Source of the DNA: an uncultured Verrucomicrobia subdivision 3 bacterium | GTDB lineage: Bacteria; Verrucomicrobiota; Verrucomicrobiia; Limisphaerales; UBA11358 | NCBI GenBank assembly: GCA_903918885.1 | Contig: CAIXFY010000061.1 | Span: 1-41,040, forward strand | Length of the DNA: 41,040 nt | Reading direction: 5' to 3' | Notes under the pieces: model-generated | Told to the model about the DNA's origin: nothing | What the model saw: the letters and a program-made list of their open reading frames with translations, nothing else | Database searches by the model: none | Program-made: the position numbers and the translations under genes | In this document: one piece after another, positions 1 to 8,315 of the stretch | Layout of the letters: each line of letters opens with the position of its first letter | Numbering within the stretch: the stretch's first letter is position 1

Positions 1-74
1 ACGTTTTTTTCACCACGGTCCGCCTCCCGCAGGATGCGAATCTTGTCTTCCGTCGTATACCGTTTGCCTTTCAT
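1..74 (-). CDS. IS3-family transposase OrfA, N-terminal fragment at window edge
   Basis: Reading leftward from an ATG at 74 gives 24 codons that run off the window edge. They begin MKGKRYTTEDKIRILREADR. This is the typical start of the helix-turn-helix OrfA of IS3-family insertion sequences, which binds the element's ends. A purine-rich ribosome binding site (AAAGGA) lies about 8 bases upstream of the ATG. Only the first helix region is visible, so whether the copy is complete or active cannot be judged. The assignment rests on a short but characteristic N-terminus. Confidence 0.7.
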   Translation of the reverse strand, partial: MKGKRYTTEDKIRILREADRGEKN

Positions 75-136
75 CGTCTGGTCCTTTCTTGTGGCCCAGA
101 CTAACACATCAACTGGCCTGAAAAAGCCGAGTCACA
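1..136 (-). mobile_element. Left-reading end of an IS3-family insertion sequence (partial)
   Basis: The OrfA start is preceded by about 60 bases of leader. Read leftward, a plausible element terminus begins TGTGACTCGGCTTTTTCAGG at position 136. IS3-family ends begin with TG, and the distance from end to OrfA start is typical. The other end and any target duplication lie outside the window, so the boundary is an inference. The CBS gene stop codon is only 28 bases away, which would make this an insertion just downstream of that gene. Confidence 0.45.
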
Positions 137-163
137 TCAGATTTCGAAGTAGTTTTTCGGGCT

Positions 164-616
164 TCAGCCCGCCACGCCTCCGGCGATGTATTGTTCCATC
201 TGTTCGATGGCGGCGTTCTGCGTGGAGATGATCCAATTGACCAAATCACCAATGGAGACGATGCCGGTGAGTTTTGTGCCCGCCACCACGGGCAGATGAC
301 GCACGCGATTTTCGGTCATCAGGCGCATGCAATCTTCCACGGTGTCTTCCGGCGTCACGGTCATGAGGTTGGCGGTGAGAATTTCGCCGACGCGCGTTTC
401 CTTTGAGGATTTTCCCTGCAACGCCACCTTGCGCGTGTAATCGCGTTCGGTGAAAATGCCGACGAGGCGTCCGTCGGCGGATTGCACCGGCAGCGCGCCG
501 ATGTTGTGGGTGGCCATCAGGCCGATGGCGTTGAACACGGTGGTGTCCGGTGCGACGCACCAGAGGGCATCGGTTTTTTGCGACAGCACGGAGCTGATGG
601 GGTAGGGAATTTTCAT
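164..616 (-). CDS. CBS-domain pair protein
   Basis: This is a 150-residue cytoplasmic protein made almost entirely of two CBS domains (about residues 10-68 and 78-135). The conserved patterns are visible: a hydrophobic run ending GALPV, VGIFTERD in the first domain, and HLPVV followed by LTGIVSIGDLV in the second. CBS pairs bind adenosine nucleotides and often act as energy sensors, but a standalone pair gives no hint of a partner. I chose the ATG at 616 because conserved sequence begins right after it. A longer in-frame start at 724 would add an unconserved, basic leader overlapping the start of the divergent methyltransferase gene. No clear ribosome binding site is seen. Confidence 0.85.
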   Translation of the reverse strand: MKIPYPISSVLSQKTDALWCVAPDTTVFNAIGLMATHNIGALPVQSADGRLVGIFTERDYTRKVALQGKSSKETRVGEILTANLMTVTPEDTVEDCMRLMTENRVRHLPVVAGTKLTGIVSIGDLVNWIISTQNAAIEQMEQYIAGGVAG

Positions 617-744
617 AGGCTTAATGCTCTTATCCGTCCGTTCGCGTTGGAATTCAAGCCTTATTTGCCGCATCACCAAAATGAATTTGCTCGCCCACCC
701 ATCGTTTCCCTGCGAAGATGGCATACTGTTTACAAACTAAAATT

Positions 745-1947
745 ATGGAAAATGTCTCTACTGTCTTTCTCAAACCGGGCGAAGCCGATCGCATTATCGC
801 GGGTCATCCGTGGGTTTACGGCAACGAAATTCTCCGCCTCACCGTTCCCGCCGCCGATGGTGACCTCGTGCAGGTCAAGGACCACCGCCAGCGTTTGCTC
901 GGCACGGGCTTTTACAATTCCAAATCCAAGATCGGCGTCCGCTTGCTCGCGCCCGACCGCATCACGCCGAACGAGGCGTTCTTTGAGGAACGCATCCGCG
1001 TCGCGCTCGCCGTGCGCCAGCGCCATCTGCCCGGCGCGACCAGCTTCCGTGTCGTCAACGCCGAGAGCGATTTTTTGAGCGGCCTCATCGTGGACAAATA
1101 CGAGGACGTGCTCGTCGTGCAAATTTCCGCGCTCGGCATGGACTTGCGGAAGAAACATATCGTCGCCGCGCTGGAAAAAATCTTTTCGCCGCGCGCCATC
1201 ATGGAACGCAGCGATGTGGCCTCGCGCAAATTTGAAGGGCTCCAAGAATCCAACGGCCTCCTGTCTGGCGAATCCGACGGGAAAATTTCCGTGAACCTGA
1301 ACGGCCTGAAGTTTGAGACCGATTTGATTGGCGGACACAAGACCGGCATGTATCTCGACCAGCAGGCGAATTATCAGGCCGTCTCGCAGTTCGCCAGGGG
1401 CGGGCAAGTGCTGGACTGTTTCAGCTTCCTCGGCGGCTTCGGTTTGCACGCCGCGCGTGCGGGCGCGGCGCATGTCCACTTGCTCGACCAGAGCGCGGAT
1501 GCGATTGCCGCCTCCCAGCGCAACGCCGCGACCAATGGCCTCGCGGACAAATGTTCCTTTGACACCGTCAATGTCTTTGACTGGCTCAAGCTGAACACCG
1601 CCGTCAAGCCGCACGAACGCGTCATCCCGCGCTTCGACCTCATCATCCTCGACCCGCCGTCGTTCACGCGCAACCGCGCGTCCGTCAACGACGCCTTGCG
1701 CGGCTATAAGGAAATCCACCTGCGCGCTCTCAAGCTGCTCAAGGCCGGCGGCATGCTGGCGACCTTCTGCTGCTCGCACCACGTCGGCACGGAATTGTTT
1801 CAGGACTCGCTGCTGTCAGCGGCATTCGATACGCGTAGCGTCCTGCGCCGCGTGGCCACTTACGCGCAATCGCCGGATCATCCGATCATCCCGATGATTC
1901 CCGAGACGGAATACCTCAAGGGGTTTGCGTTCGAGAAGGTGCGGTAA
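745..1947 (+). CDS. rlmI: 23S rRNA (cytosine) methyltransferase, RlmI-like
   Basis: This 400-residue protein matches the RlmI/YccW architecture: an N-terminal PUA RNA-binding domain (residues 1-75), a linker domain, and a class I SAM-dependent methyltransferase fold. SAM motif I is VLDCFSFLGGFGLHAA (222-237). Motif IV is DPPSF (303-307), and a cysteine pair in FCCSHH (341-346) fits the catalytic region of m5C methyltransferases. RlmI makes m5C at position 1962 (E. coli numbering) of 23S rRNA; exact site specificity here is inferred. The ATG at 745 is preferred over 718 because the conserved PUA strand (STVFLKPGE) starts next to it. The gene is divergent from the CBS gene and convergent with the RNase D-like gene, with a palindromic element between. 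Confidence 0.85.
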   Translation: MENVSTVFLKPGEADRIIAGHPWVYGNEILRLTVPAADGDLVQVKDHRQRLLGTGFYNSKSKIGVRLLAPDRITPNEAFFEERIRVALAVRQRHLPGATSFRVVNAESDFLSGLIVDKYEDVLVVQISALGMDLRKKHIVAALEKIFSPRAIMERSDVASRKFEGLQESNGLLSGESDGKISVNLNGLKFETDLIGGHKTGMYLDQQANYQAVSQFARGGQVLDCFSFLGGFGLHAARAGAAHVHLLDQSADAIAASQRNAATNGLADKCSFDTVNVFDWLKLNTAVKPHERVIPRFDLIILDPPSFTRNRASVNDALRGYKEIHLRALKLLKAGGMLATFCCSHHVGTELFQDSLLSAAFDTRSVLRRVATYAQSPDHPIIPMIPETEYLKGFAFEKVR

Positions 1948-1957
1948 GAAAAATTAA

Positions 1958-2026
1958 ACCGCGAACCACACGAAACACGCGAACGGAATCAAAAGATTCT
2001 TTTGCGTATTTAGCGCGTTTCGCGGT
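1958..2026. repeat. Palindromic intergenic repeat, copy 1
   Basis: An imperfect inverted repeat fills the gap between two convergent genes. The left arm starts ACCGCGAACCACACGAAACA and the right arm, read in reverse complement, starts ACCGCGAAACGCGCTAAATA. The arms are built from ACGCGAA-like words. A related element lies at 11099-11190. It may serve as a bidirectional transcription stop here; that is inferred from position only. Confidence 0.65.
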
Positions 2027-2033
2027 CAAAAAA

Positions 2034-3089
2034 TCACTTCAACAATTCCCGCTGCCAGTTCATCAGTCTTGGCGCGTGCGCGTCCCAGTCGCGGGCGAGG
2101 TCGCCGAGCACGGATTTTGGCGCGATGAGCGTCGGGTCAATCTGCAATCCGTGCGCGTGGTGGTCGCGGGTCTTTTCCAAATCGCGGAAGCGCTTGAACT
2201 CCGCCTCGGTCGGCCGCTGCGAGTGGTGACGGATTTTCTCCGGAAAATTTTCCGGCGGCACGGCCCGCGCGGCGCGCACGGCGGCGAGCAATGTTTCCCG
2301 GCGGCGCGGGTGCATGCGCGGCGGAATCATCGGTTCGAACGGCTGGTGTTCGCTGACGGCGGCGGCGATGGCCACCATGGATTCGTGCGAGAGGACGAAG
2401 AACGGCGGGCGGCTCGCGGCGACGGCTTCGGCCTCGCGCCAGTGCCAGAGTTCGCGCAGGACGGCGAGCGCGGGACTTTCCAGAAAGGTGCTGCCCTTGA
2501 TGCGCCAGCAATCGTCAGGATCAATGACCGGCGGCACGGAACTCTCGGCGATGAGCCGCGCGCAGCTTTCCGCGTGCCACGCGAGGCGGCCTTTCGCCGT
2601 CAGTTCGGCGCGCATTTTTTCCTCGAGCGGCTTGAGAAACTTCGTGTCGTTGCGCGCGTAAATTTCCATGCGCGGTGTGAGCGGCCGTTGCGCCCAGTCG
2701 GCTTTCTGCGGGCCTTTGTCGAGCTTCACGCTGAGGAATTTTTCCACGAGCGCGCCGAGGCCGAATTGCTTTTCACCCAGCAGCCGCGCGGCGAGCATGG
2801 TGTCGAAAATTTCCGTGGGCGTGAAGTCGTGGTGCTTTTTCAACAGCCGCAAATCGTAGTCGGCGGCGTGAAAAATCAGTTCGCGGCCGACGAGCGCGTC
2901 GAGAAACGGGGCGATGTCCATGTCCGCGAGCGGGTCAATGAGCCGGTCGCCGGCGGCGGTGCTGATCTGGATGAGGCAGACCTTTTCGGGATAGGCGTGC
3001 AAACTGTCGGCCTCGGTGTCAATCGCGAGCCAGTCGGCGGTGTTCACGACGGGCAGAAATGCGGAAAGCTTTTCTTGGGTGTCAATCAC
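2034..3089 (-). CDS. rnd: RNase D-like 3'-5' exoribonuclease
   Basis: This 351-residue protein has the DEDDy exonuclease fold of RNase D, which trims tRNA 3' ends and other small RNAs. Exo I is IDTEAD (D24, E26), exo II is HAADYDLRLL (D79), and exo III is YARND (Y144, D148), so all catalytic residues are present. The C-terminal 150 residues resemble the HRDC-type region of RNase D but are less certain. The length is close to the family norm of 370-380. The start is a GTG at 3089; residues directly after it lead into the first conserved strand, and no better start is seen. It converges with rlmI. Confidence 0.85.
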   Translation of the reverse strand: MIDTQEKLSAFLPVVNTADWLAIDTEADSLHAYPEKVCLIQISTAAGDRLIDPLADMDIAPFLDALVGRELIFHAADYDLRLLKKHHDFTPTEIFDTMLAARLLGEKQFGLGALVEKFLSVKLDKGPQKADWAQRPLTPRMEIYARNDTKFLKPLEEKMRAELTAKGRLAWHAESCARLIAESSVPPVIDPDDCWRIKGSTFLESPALAVLRELWHWREAEAVAASRPPFFVLSHESMVAIAAAVSEHQPFEPMIPPRMHPRRRETLLAAVRAARAVPPENFPEKIRHHSQRPTEAEFKRFRDLEKTRDHHAHGLQIDPTLIAPKSVLGDLARDWDAHAPRLMNWQRELLK

Positions 3090-3344
3090 GTTGGCTAGAG
3101 TGTGCTGGAAAGTCCGGCGATTGAAAAGTTTTCCCGTGTGACCCTGGTATTTGTTTTCTCGTTCGTTTGAAAAGCATGGCGCTGGCGGAGTCGCTTTCTT
3201 TCAGTTTGCTGAAGCTTTTCTGTAAAAATTCATTTTTTATTTGGATTTGGTTTATGCCTGGAGATAATTGGGAAGTTGAGTCTTGAGAACTGGATAATTA
3301 GTTCAAGACTAGTTAAGCTAAATGCTGCGCTGGTAAAAATCGGA

Positions 3345-4934
3345 ATGATAAAATTAAGAGCTTATATTGTCCGCAATCAAGTCTGGCTGATGGCGTTGGT
3401 TTTGTTTTCAGTTGTTTTCACACTCTTTTCACAAGCCATTGGCTATGATTTTATCAATTACGACGACAGCCGTTATGTTTTTGCCAATCCCCACGTTTTA
3501 AGAGGCTTAAGTTGGGAAGGCATGCTGTATGCCTTTAGCACATTGGACGGTGTGTGTTGGACGCCGACAACGTGGATTTCTTATATGCTGGACACGTCGC
3601 TATATGGTTCCCAGCCGGCTGGATATCATCTGACCAATATTCTTTTGCACTCGGCCAGCACGGCGGTTTTATTCCTTACGATTCAACGAATGACCGGTCG
3701 ATTGTGGGCAGCAGCAGCGGTGGCGGCATTATTTGCGCTTCATCCACAACGTCTGGAATCCGTTGCGTGGATTGCCGAACGCAAAGATGTCTTGAGCGTG
3801 TTTTTTGGAATGACAGGGCTGCTTGCTTATTTGCGTTATGCCGAACATCCCAGCCTTCGGCGCATGATGTGGGTGTATGCTTCCTTCATGTGTGCGCTTA
3901 TGGCCAAACCGATGTTGGTGTCGTTTCCGTTCATCTTGATATTATTGGATTTTTGGCCCTTACGTAGGGCTGGCAGATCAAATGTGGAGTTATGCAGCAA
4001 AATGTTACCGCTCCTAAAAGAAAAATCCCTCCTTTTTGTTATGTGTGCAGTGGCTGGAGGTGTGACGATTTGGTCGCAATGGATTGATGGGGCAATTGTG
4101 CCAGTTCATTTCCCTTGGTATCTAAAGATACTACAGTTGATTGAAAACGTGGGATTCTACTGCAAGTCTTTTCTGATGCCGAAAGGATGTTCAATCGTGT
4201 ATCCGGTGGAGCATTTAGATTACATGTATCTCTTTTTTATGGGGTCGGCGCTTATGGTGATTAGCCTACTGGCTTTAAGGCAGCTATGGCGTTGGCCGTG
4301 GCTTGCCGTCGGCTGGCTTTGGTTTTTATTGGCACTGGCTCCCGTCGCCGGTATTTTTCGGCTTGGACATATAGCGGTTGCCGATCGTTATAGTTACTTG
4401 CCCTCCGCAGGATTGGCGTTTGTGGTGGTCTTTGCAATTATTGAAGCCATAAGCTATTGGCCGCACAGCCGCAGCTTGTTTGTTAGCGGCTTGGCGAGTT
4501 GGATTTTTTTCTGTGTCCTGATGACCTGGGCCGATTTACCGCGTTGGAAAAACACCTATTCCGTTTTTGAAAGTGCCTATCGTAATGGTCATCATTTTAT
4601 AGCATGTGACCAGCTTGGTTCTCTGCTCTATGCCAATCAGGAATATCAACAGTCGGTTGTAGTCTGCACCCGCGGGTTGGACGTGAACCCACAATTCGCA
4701 TCCCTCTATAACACCCGGGGAGGAGATTATTACATGCTGGGCGACTTAAATCGTGCGCTAGCTGATTTCAATCAAGCCATCCTTGTCAACCCGGCATTTT
4801 CCCCAGCCTATTACAGCCGCGCCTTGGTTTACATTCAGCGCAAAAAATTCGACGAGGCTAAAGCAGATATCAAGACGTATACAAGCTACGGCGGTCAATT
4901 AGATTCATCTTGGGTGAATATTCAGACAAAATAG
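3345..4934 (+). CDS. TMTC-like multi-pass membrane transferase with C-terminal TPRs
   Basis: This is an inner-membrane protein of about 529 residues with roughly ten hydrophobic segments, followed by TPR units (about residues 425-515; the last two are clearest, around RALADFNQAILVNP and ALVYIQRKKFDEAKADI). An acidic FINYDD motif follows the first membrane segment (residues 36-41), and the conserved HPQRLESVAWIAERKDVLS lies between later segments. This layout matches the TMTC family, GT-C fold enzymes that use lipid-linked sugars. The sugar and acceptor are unknown. I chose the ATG at 3345, which gives a short basic N-terminus before the first membrane segment. A TTG at 3276 would add 23 residues. 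Base composition is visibly AT-richer than the neighbours. Confidence 0.7.
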   Translation: MIKLRAYIVRNQVWLMALVLFSVVFTLFSQAIGYDFINYDDSRYVFANPHVLRGLSWEGMLYAFSTLDGVCWTPTTWISYMLDTSLYGSQPAGYHLTNILLHSASTAVLFLTIQRMTGRLWAAAAVAALFALHPQRLESVAWIAERKDVLSVFFGMTGLLAYLRYAEHPSLRRMMWVYASFMCALMAKPMLVSFPFILILLDFWPLRRAGRSNVELCSKMLPLLKEKSLLFVMCAVAGGVTIWSQWIDGAIVPVHFPWYLKILQLIENVGFYCKSFLMPKGCSIVYPVEHLDYMYLFFMGSALMVISLLALRQLWRWPWLAVGWLWFLLALAPVAGIFRLGHIAVADRYSYLPSAGLAFVVVFAIIEAISYWPHSRSLFVSGLASWIFFCVLMTWADLPRWKNTYSVFESAYRNGHHFIACDQLGSLLYANQEYQQSVVVCTRGLDVNPQFASLYNTRGGDYYMLGDLNRALADFNQAILVNPAFSPAYYSRALVYIQRKKFDEAKADIKTYTSYGGQLDSSWVNIQTK

Positions 4935-5081
4935 TGGACTATGCAGGTGTCGTATTAGCTGGTTCTGCTAATTAATCCGTGGGCGGGAAATTGCGATGCA
5001 TGCTCAATATTAAATGATTGCGCGATTGAATTGAACGCCCGTCCGCTTGTCAAATCCATGGCTGTGGTCTATTGTCGCCCC

Positions 5082-6041
5082 ATGTTGTTGCAGAAACATC
5101 TCGCGTTCGCCGCGCTGCTTGGTTGCAGTGCGCAATCCCTTTTAGCCGACACCATCCAGCTCAAGGATGCGGCGGCGGTCACGGGCAAAATTCTGGCGGA
5201 AAAAACTGATTCGCTCGTGGTGGACGTTGGCTACACCGTGCTGCAAATTCCGCGCAACGCCGTCACTGGCGTCACGAAATCATCGGCGGCAGCGGCATCG
5301 GCGGCAACTACGGTCACACCTGTGGCGGTGGGACAATTTTACGCCGCGACGACCAAAAATTCCGCCGCGCGCGATGTCAGCTCGCTCGTGAAGCAAATTG
5401 GCGAGGCCGTCGTGCAGGTGAAAACGCCGGGTGGACTCGGCTCCGGATTTTTTCTGAACGAGGACGGTTATCTCATCACGAATTTCCACGTCATCGAGGG
5501 CGAGACTGAGATTTCCGTGGAAGTTTACCACCAGAAGGACGGTCAGCTCGACCGCGAGACTTACAAGGAAGTCAAAATCATTGCTATCAATAAATTTCAA
5601 GACCTCGCCCTGCTACACATCGAGGATAAGAACGCGCCTAAGTTCAAAGCCATAACGCTCGGCGCTTCCGACGCACTGAATGTCGGCGACGGCGTGTTCG
5701 CCATCGGCAGTCCGCTTGGCCTCGAACGCACGGTGACGCAAGGAATTTTGAGCACCAAGACGCGGCAGATGGAGGGTCAGCTTTATCTCCAGACCAGCGC
5801 CCAGATCAATCCCGGTAATAGCGGCGGCCCGCTCTTCAACCTCGCCGGCGAAGTCGTGGGCGTGACCAACATGAAAATCACTTTCGGCGAAGGTCTCGGT
5901 TTCGCGATTCCGGTGGAACTGGTCAAAGCCTTTCTCGACCATCGCGATGCGTTCGCCTACTCGACGGACAATCCGAACAATCCGTTTCGCTACCTCGAAC
6001 CACCGAGCAAGACGAAACTCGTCGCGCCGGAGGCAAAATAA
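5082..6041 (+). CDS. Secreted trypsin-like (HtrA/Deg-type) serine protease without PDZ domain
   Basis: This 319-residue protein has a signal peptide (residues 1-22, cleavage likely after SLLA). It also has a small beta-rich N-terminal segment with an IQLKDAAAVTGKI-type pattern, then an Ala/Thr-rich linker and a Deg-type protease domain (about 100-290). The triad is complete: His136 in TNFHVIE, Asp174 in FQDLALL and Ser247 in NPGNSGGPL. Deg proteases degrade or check misfolded envelope proteins, usually with PDZ domains. None is present here, as the chain ends about 30 residues after the catalytic domain. The ATG at 5082 places the signal peptide at the N-terminus; TTG 5031 and ATG 5058 are alternatives. 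It precedes another secreted protein by 45 bases. Confidence 0.85.
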   Translation: MLLQKHLAFAALLGCSAQSLLADTIQLKDAAAVTGKILAEKTDSLVVDVGYTVLQIPRNAVTGVTKSSAAAASAATTVTPVAVGQFYAATTKNSAARDVSSLVKQIGEAVVQVKTPGGLGSGFFLNEDGYLITNFHVIEGETEISVEVYHQKDGQLDRETYKEVKIIAINKFQDLALLHIEDKNAPKFKAITLGASDALNVGDGVFAIGSPLGLERTVTQGILSTKTRQMEGQLYLQTSAQINPGNSGGPLFNLAGEVVGVTNMKITFGEGLGFAIPVELVKAFLDHRDAFAYSTDNPNNPFRYLEPPSKTKLVAPEAK

Positions 6042-6086
6042 TTTTTCGTCCGCGCAACTTTTCCCGCCATCGCTTTTTAATCAAAC

Positions 6087-7967
6087 ATGAACACAAAACT
6101 TTTCCGCCTTACTGCCGCCACAATTTTTCTGGCCGCTTCCACTTTTGTCCGCGCCGCCATCGCGCCCGCTGAAAACCTGCTGCCTGCCGACACGCTGGCG
6201 TTTTTTACTGCTCCAGATTGCGCCGTGCTGCGCGCGTCCAGCAAGGCCGCGCCGCAGATGATGTTCTGGAACGACCCGGCGATGAAGCCGTTTCACGACA
6301 AGTTCATGGCCAAGTTCAATGAAAAATTTGTCGGTCCGCTGGAAAAAGATCTCGGCCTCAAGGTGGACGATTTTCTCGCGCTGCCGCAAGGACAGTTCAC
6401 GCTGGCCGTCACCGCCAGCGGTTTCACTCCGAATGGCGACACGCCGCCGGGATTGCTGCTGTTGTTGGACGCCAAGGATAAGAGCGGTCTGTTGAAAACC
6501 AACCTCGCCGCGCTCGCAAAAAAATGGACCGAAGCCGGGCGCGCTCTCCGCACGGAAAAAATCCACGGTCTCACTTTCACCGTCGTGCCACTTAACAGCA
6601 ATGATTTCGCCGGCATTCTGCCAAAGAAACCGACCGTGTCGGAAATCGGCAAGGAACCCAAGGCCGAGCAACCGGGCGAAATTTATTTCACGCAATACGA
6701 ATCGCTGCTCGTCGCCGGTAATTCCGCCGCCGCCGTCGAGGCTGTGGCTGGGCACCTCACTGGCGGCAGCGCCCCGGCGCTTGCGGGCGATGCGACTTTT
6801 GCGGCAGACAAGCTGGCCCAGTTCCGCGACGCTCCGGCTTACTATGGCTGGTTCAACGGCAGCAAGTCTTTCAATCTATTTACGGCCAGTGCCGCTGATG
6901 CCGACGCGGATGGCTCGGCTTCGCCAATGCCGAAGTTCAATGCGGCGAAAATTCTCGGCGTTACCGGTCTTGGTGGTTTGAAATCCGCCAGTTTTGCCGT
7001 GCGGCAACAGGCTGCGGGAACCGCTGTGACACTGCATCTCAACGCGCCGGAAGCCACGCGCAACGGTCTCTTGAAAATCCTCGCGCTCGCGCCGAAGGAC
7101 GCGGGCATTCCGGCGTTCGTGCCGGCGGACGCCACCAAGTTTTCACGCTTTCGCCTCGACGGCAAGCAGGCGTGGGCGGAGTTGCAGAAGATGGTCGCCG
7201 GCATTTCGCCCGGAGGTTTGGCGAGCCTCAACGCCGTGATTGATGTGGCCAACACGATGGCGCAGATGAAAGACCCCGGCTTCGATTTGCGCGCCGCGTT
7301 GTTCGGCAATCTCGGTGACGACATCATCATCTACGCCAAACCGTTTGCCACCGATTCGCTGGCGGATCTGGCGAATCAGCCGACGCTTTATCTCGTCGGC
7401 GTGGCAAATCCCGAGCAGGTCATCAACGCCGTCAAAAATCTTGCGGCCATGAGTTCACCGCAGGATGCCGCGCCCGCCGTGCGCGAATTGCTCGGTCACA
7501 AGATTTACACCGTCGCCTTGCGCGGACAACGCGCGCCCGGAGCGGCGGCGGCCACGCCCGGCTATCTTTATTTGAGCAGTGCCAGCGGCTATCTCGCCGT
7601 GAGCAAGAACGCCAGCGTGCTGGAGGAATTTCTCCGCAGCGCGGACGGCACGGCAAAATCCCTGCGCGACTCGCCGGGCATCGCCGAAGCGGCGACGCAG
7701 GTGGGCGGCATGGGCGGCGGCGTTTTCGGCTACGAAAATCAGCGCGAAAGCATGCGCGCGGTGTTTAAGCTGATGAAAAATTCAGCGGAAGCCGATGGTG
7801 CGATGAAGATGTTTCCGCCGGCGTTTCGGGAATGGGCCGACTTCACGCTGCTGCCGGATTACGCCGCCGTGCAGAAATATTTTTACCTTTCCGTCTACGG
7901 CGGCCGGGCGGACGCCGACGGCCTGACAATGAAGATTTTTGGCCCGCGCCCGCCGGGGCTGAACTGA
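6087..7967 (+). CDS. Secreted protein of unknown function
   Basis: This is a 626-residue protein with a clear signal peptide (MNTKLFRLTAATIFLAASTFVRA). The mature part starts with PAENLLPADTLAFFTAPD, a pattern seen in large secreted proteins of planctomycetes and verrucomicrobia that resemble the DUF3352 family. That resemblance is from memory and not firm. No catalytic motif, metal site or lipobox is seen. The chain is a mixed alpha/beta sequence with many Ala, Leu and Lys residues and no membrane segment after the signal. The start is well supported by the signal peptide. It follows the protease gene closely on the same strand, so the two may be co-transcribed. A periplasmic or envelope location is all I can infer. 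Confidence 0.75.
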   Translation: MNTKLFRLTAATIFLAASTFVRAAIAPAENLLPADTLAFFTAPDCAVLRASSKAAPQMMFWNDPAMKPFHDKFMAKFNEKFVGPLEKDLGLKVDDFLALPQGQFTLAVTASGFTPNGDTPPGLLLLLDAKDKSGLLKTNLAALAKKWTEAGRALRTEKIHGLTFTVVPLNSNDFAGILPKKPTVSEIGKEPKAEQPGEIYFTQYESLLVAGNSAAAVEAVAGHLTGGSAPALAGDATFAADKLAQFRDAPAYYGWFNGSKSFNLFTASAADADADGSASPMPKFNAAKILGVTGLGGLKSASFAVRQQAAGTAVTLHLNAPEATRNGLLKILALAPKDAGIPAFVPADATKFSRFRLDGKQAWAELQKMVAGISPGGLASLNAVIDVANTMAQMKDPGFDLRAALFGNLGDDIIIYAKPFATDSLADLANQPTLYLVGVANPEQVINAVKNLAAMSSPQDAAPAVRELLGHKIYTVALRGQRAPGAAAATPGYLYLSSASGYLAVSKNASVLEEFLRSADGTAKSLRDSPGIAEAATQVGGMGGGVFGYENQRESMRAVFKLMKNSAEADGAMKMFPPAFREWADFTLLPDYAAVQKYFYLSVYGGRADADGLTMKIFGPRPPGLN

Positions 7968-8016
7968 ACAAGTTATTTCAAATGTCTCAGTTTTAATTTC
8001 TTCATCAGCTTAAATT

Positions 8017-8304
8017 GTGAAGAAAAAAATAATCGACGCATTCATAAACCGACAGTCGCTGGCGGTTTATATTTCCATGGGAATGGTGGTGGCGGGTTTT
8101 CTTGGGCTATATCTTTGCGATCGTTTGAATCATTTATTTCCAAGCGACTCCAAAAGCTTGTTTGGCTATTTTGACACCTTTGGCATCCTTTTTTTCTTGC
8201 TCATTTTAATCGGACTTGGGTGTCTTACTATCTGTCTAGTTGGTGCTTTGTTAGCAGGTGTAATTTCTATTTTAGACTACTTTCGTAGAAAACGGACGAA
8301 ATAG
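8017..8304 (+). CDS. Small two-helix membrane protein, unknown
   Basis: This is a predicted 95-residue protein with two hydrophobic segments (about residues 17-34 and 52-84). It has Lys/Arg-rich ends (KKK near the start, RRKRTK at the end), which suggests both termini lie in the cytoplasm. It starts with GTG and shows no good ribosome binding site. The stretch is AT-richer than its surroundings, like the TMTC-like gene at 3345. No family is recognised. The hydrophobic pattern makes a real gene likelier than chance, but this is one of the least certain genes here. Confidence 0.55.
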   Translation: MKKKIIDAFINRQSLAVYISMGMVVAGFLGLYLCDRLNHLFPSDSKSLFGYFDTFGILFFLLILIGLGCLTICLVGALLAGVISILDYFRRKRTK

Positions 8305-8315
8305 CATTTTATGTC

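Noticed and set aside
730-1782. 350-codon frame antisense to rlmI
   Set aside because: Shadow frame of a gene with clear SAM and PUA motifs.
2076-3098. 340-codon frame antisense to the RNase D gene
   Set aside because: Arg/Gly/Phe-rich composition with no domain; the opposite strand has all exonuclease motifs.
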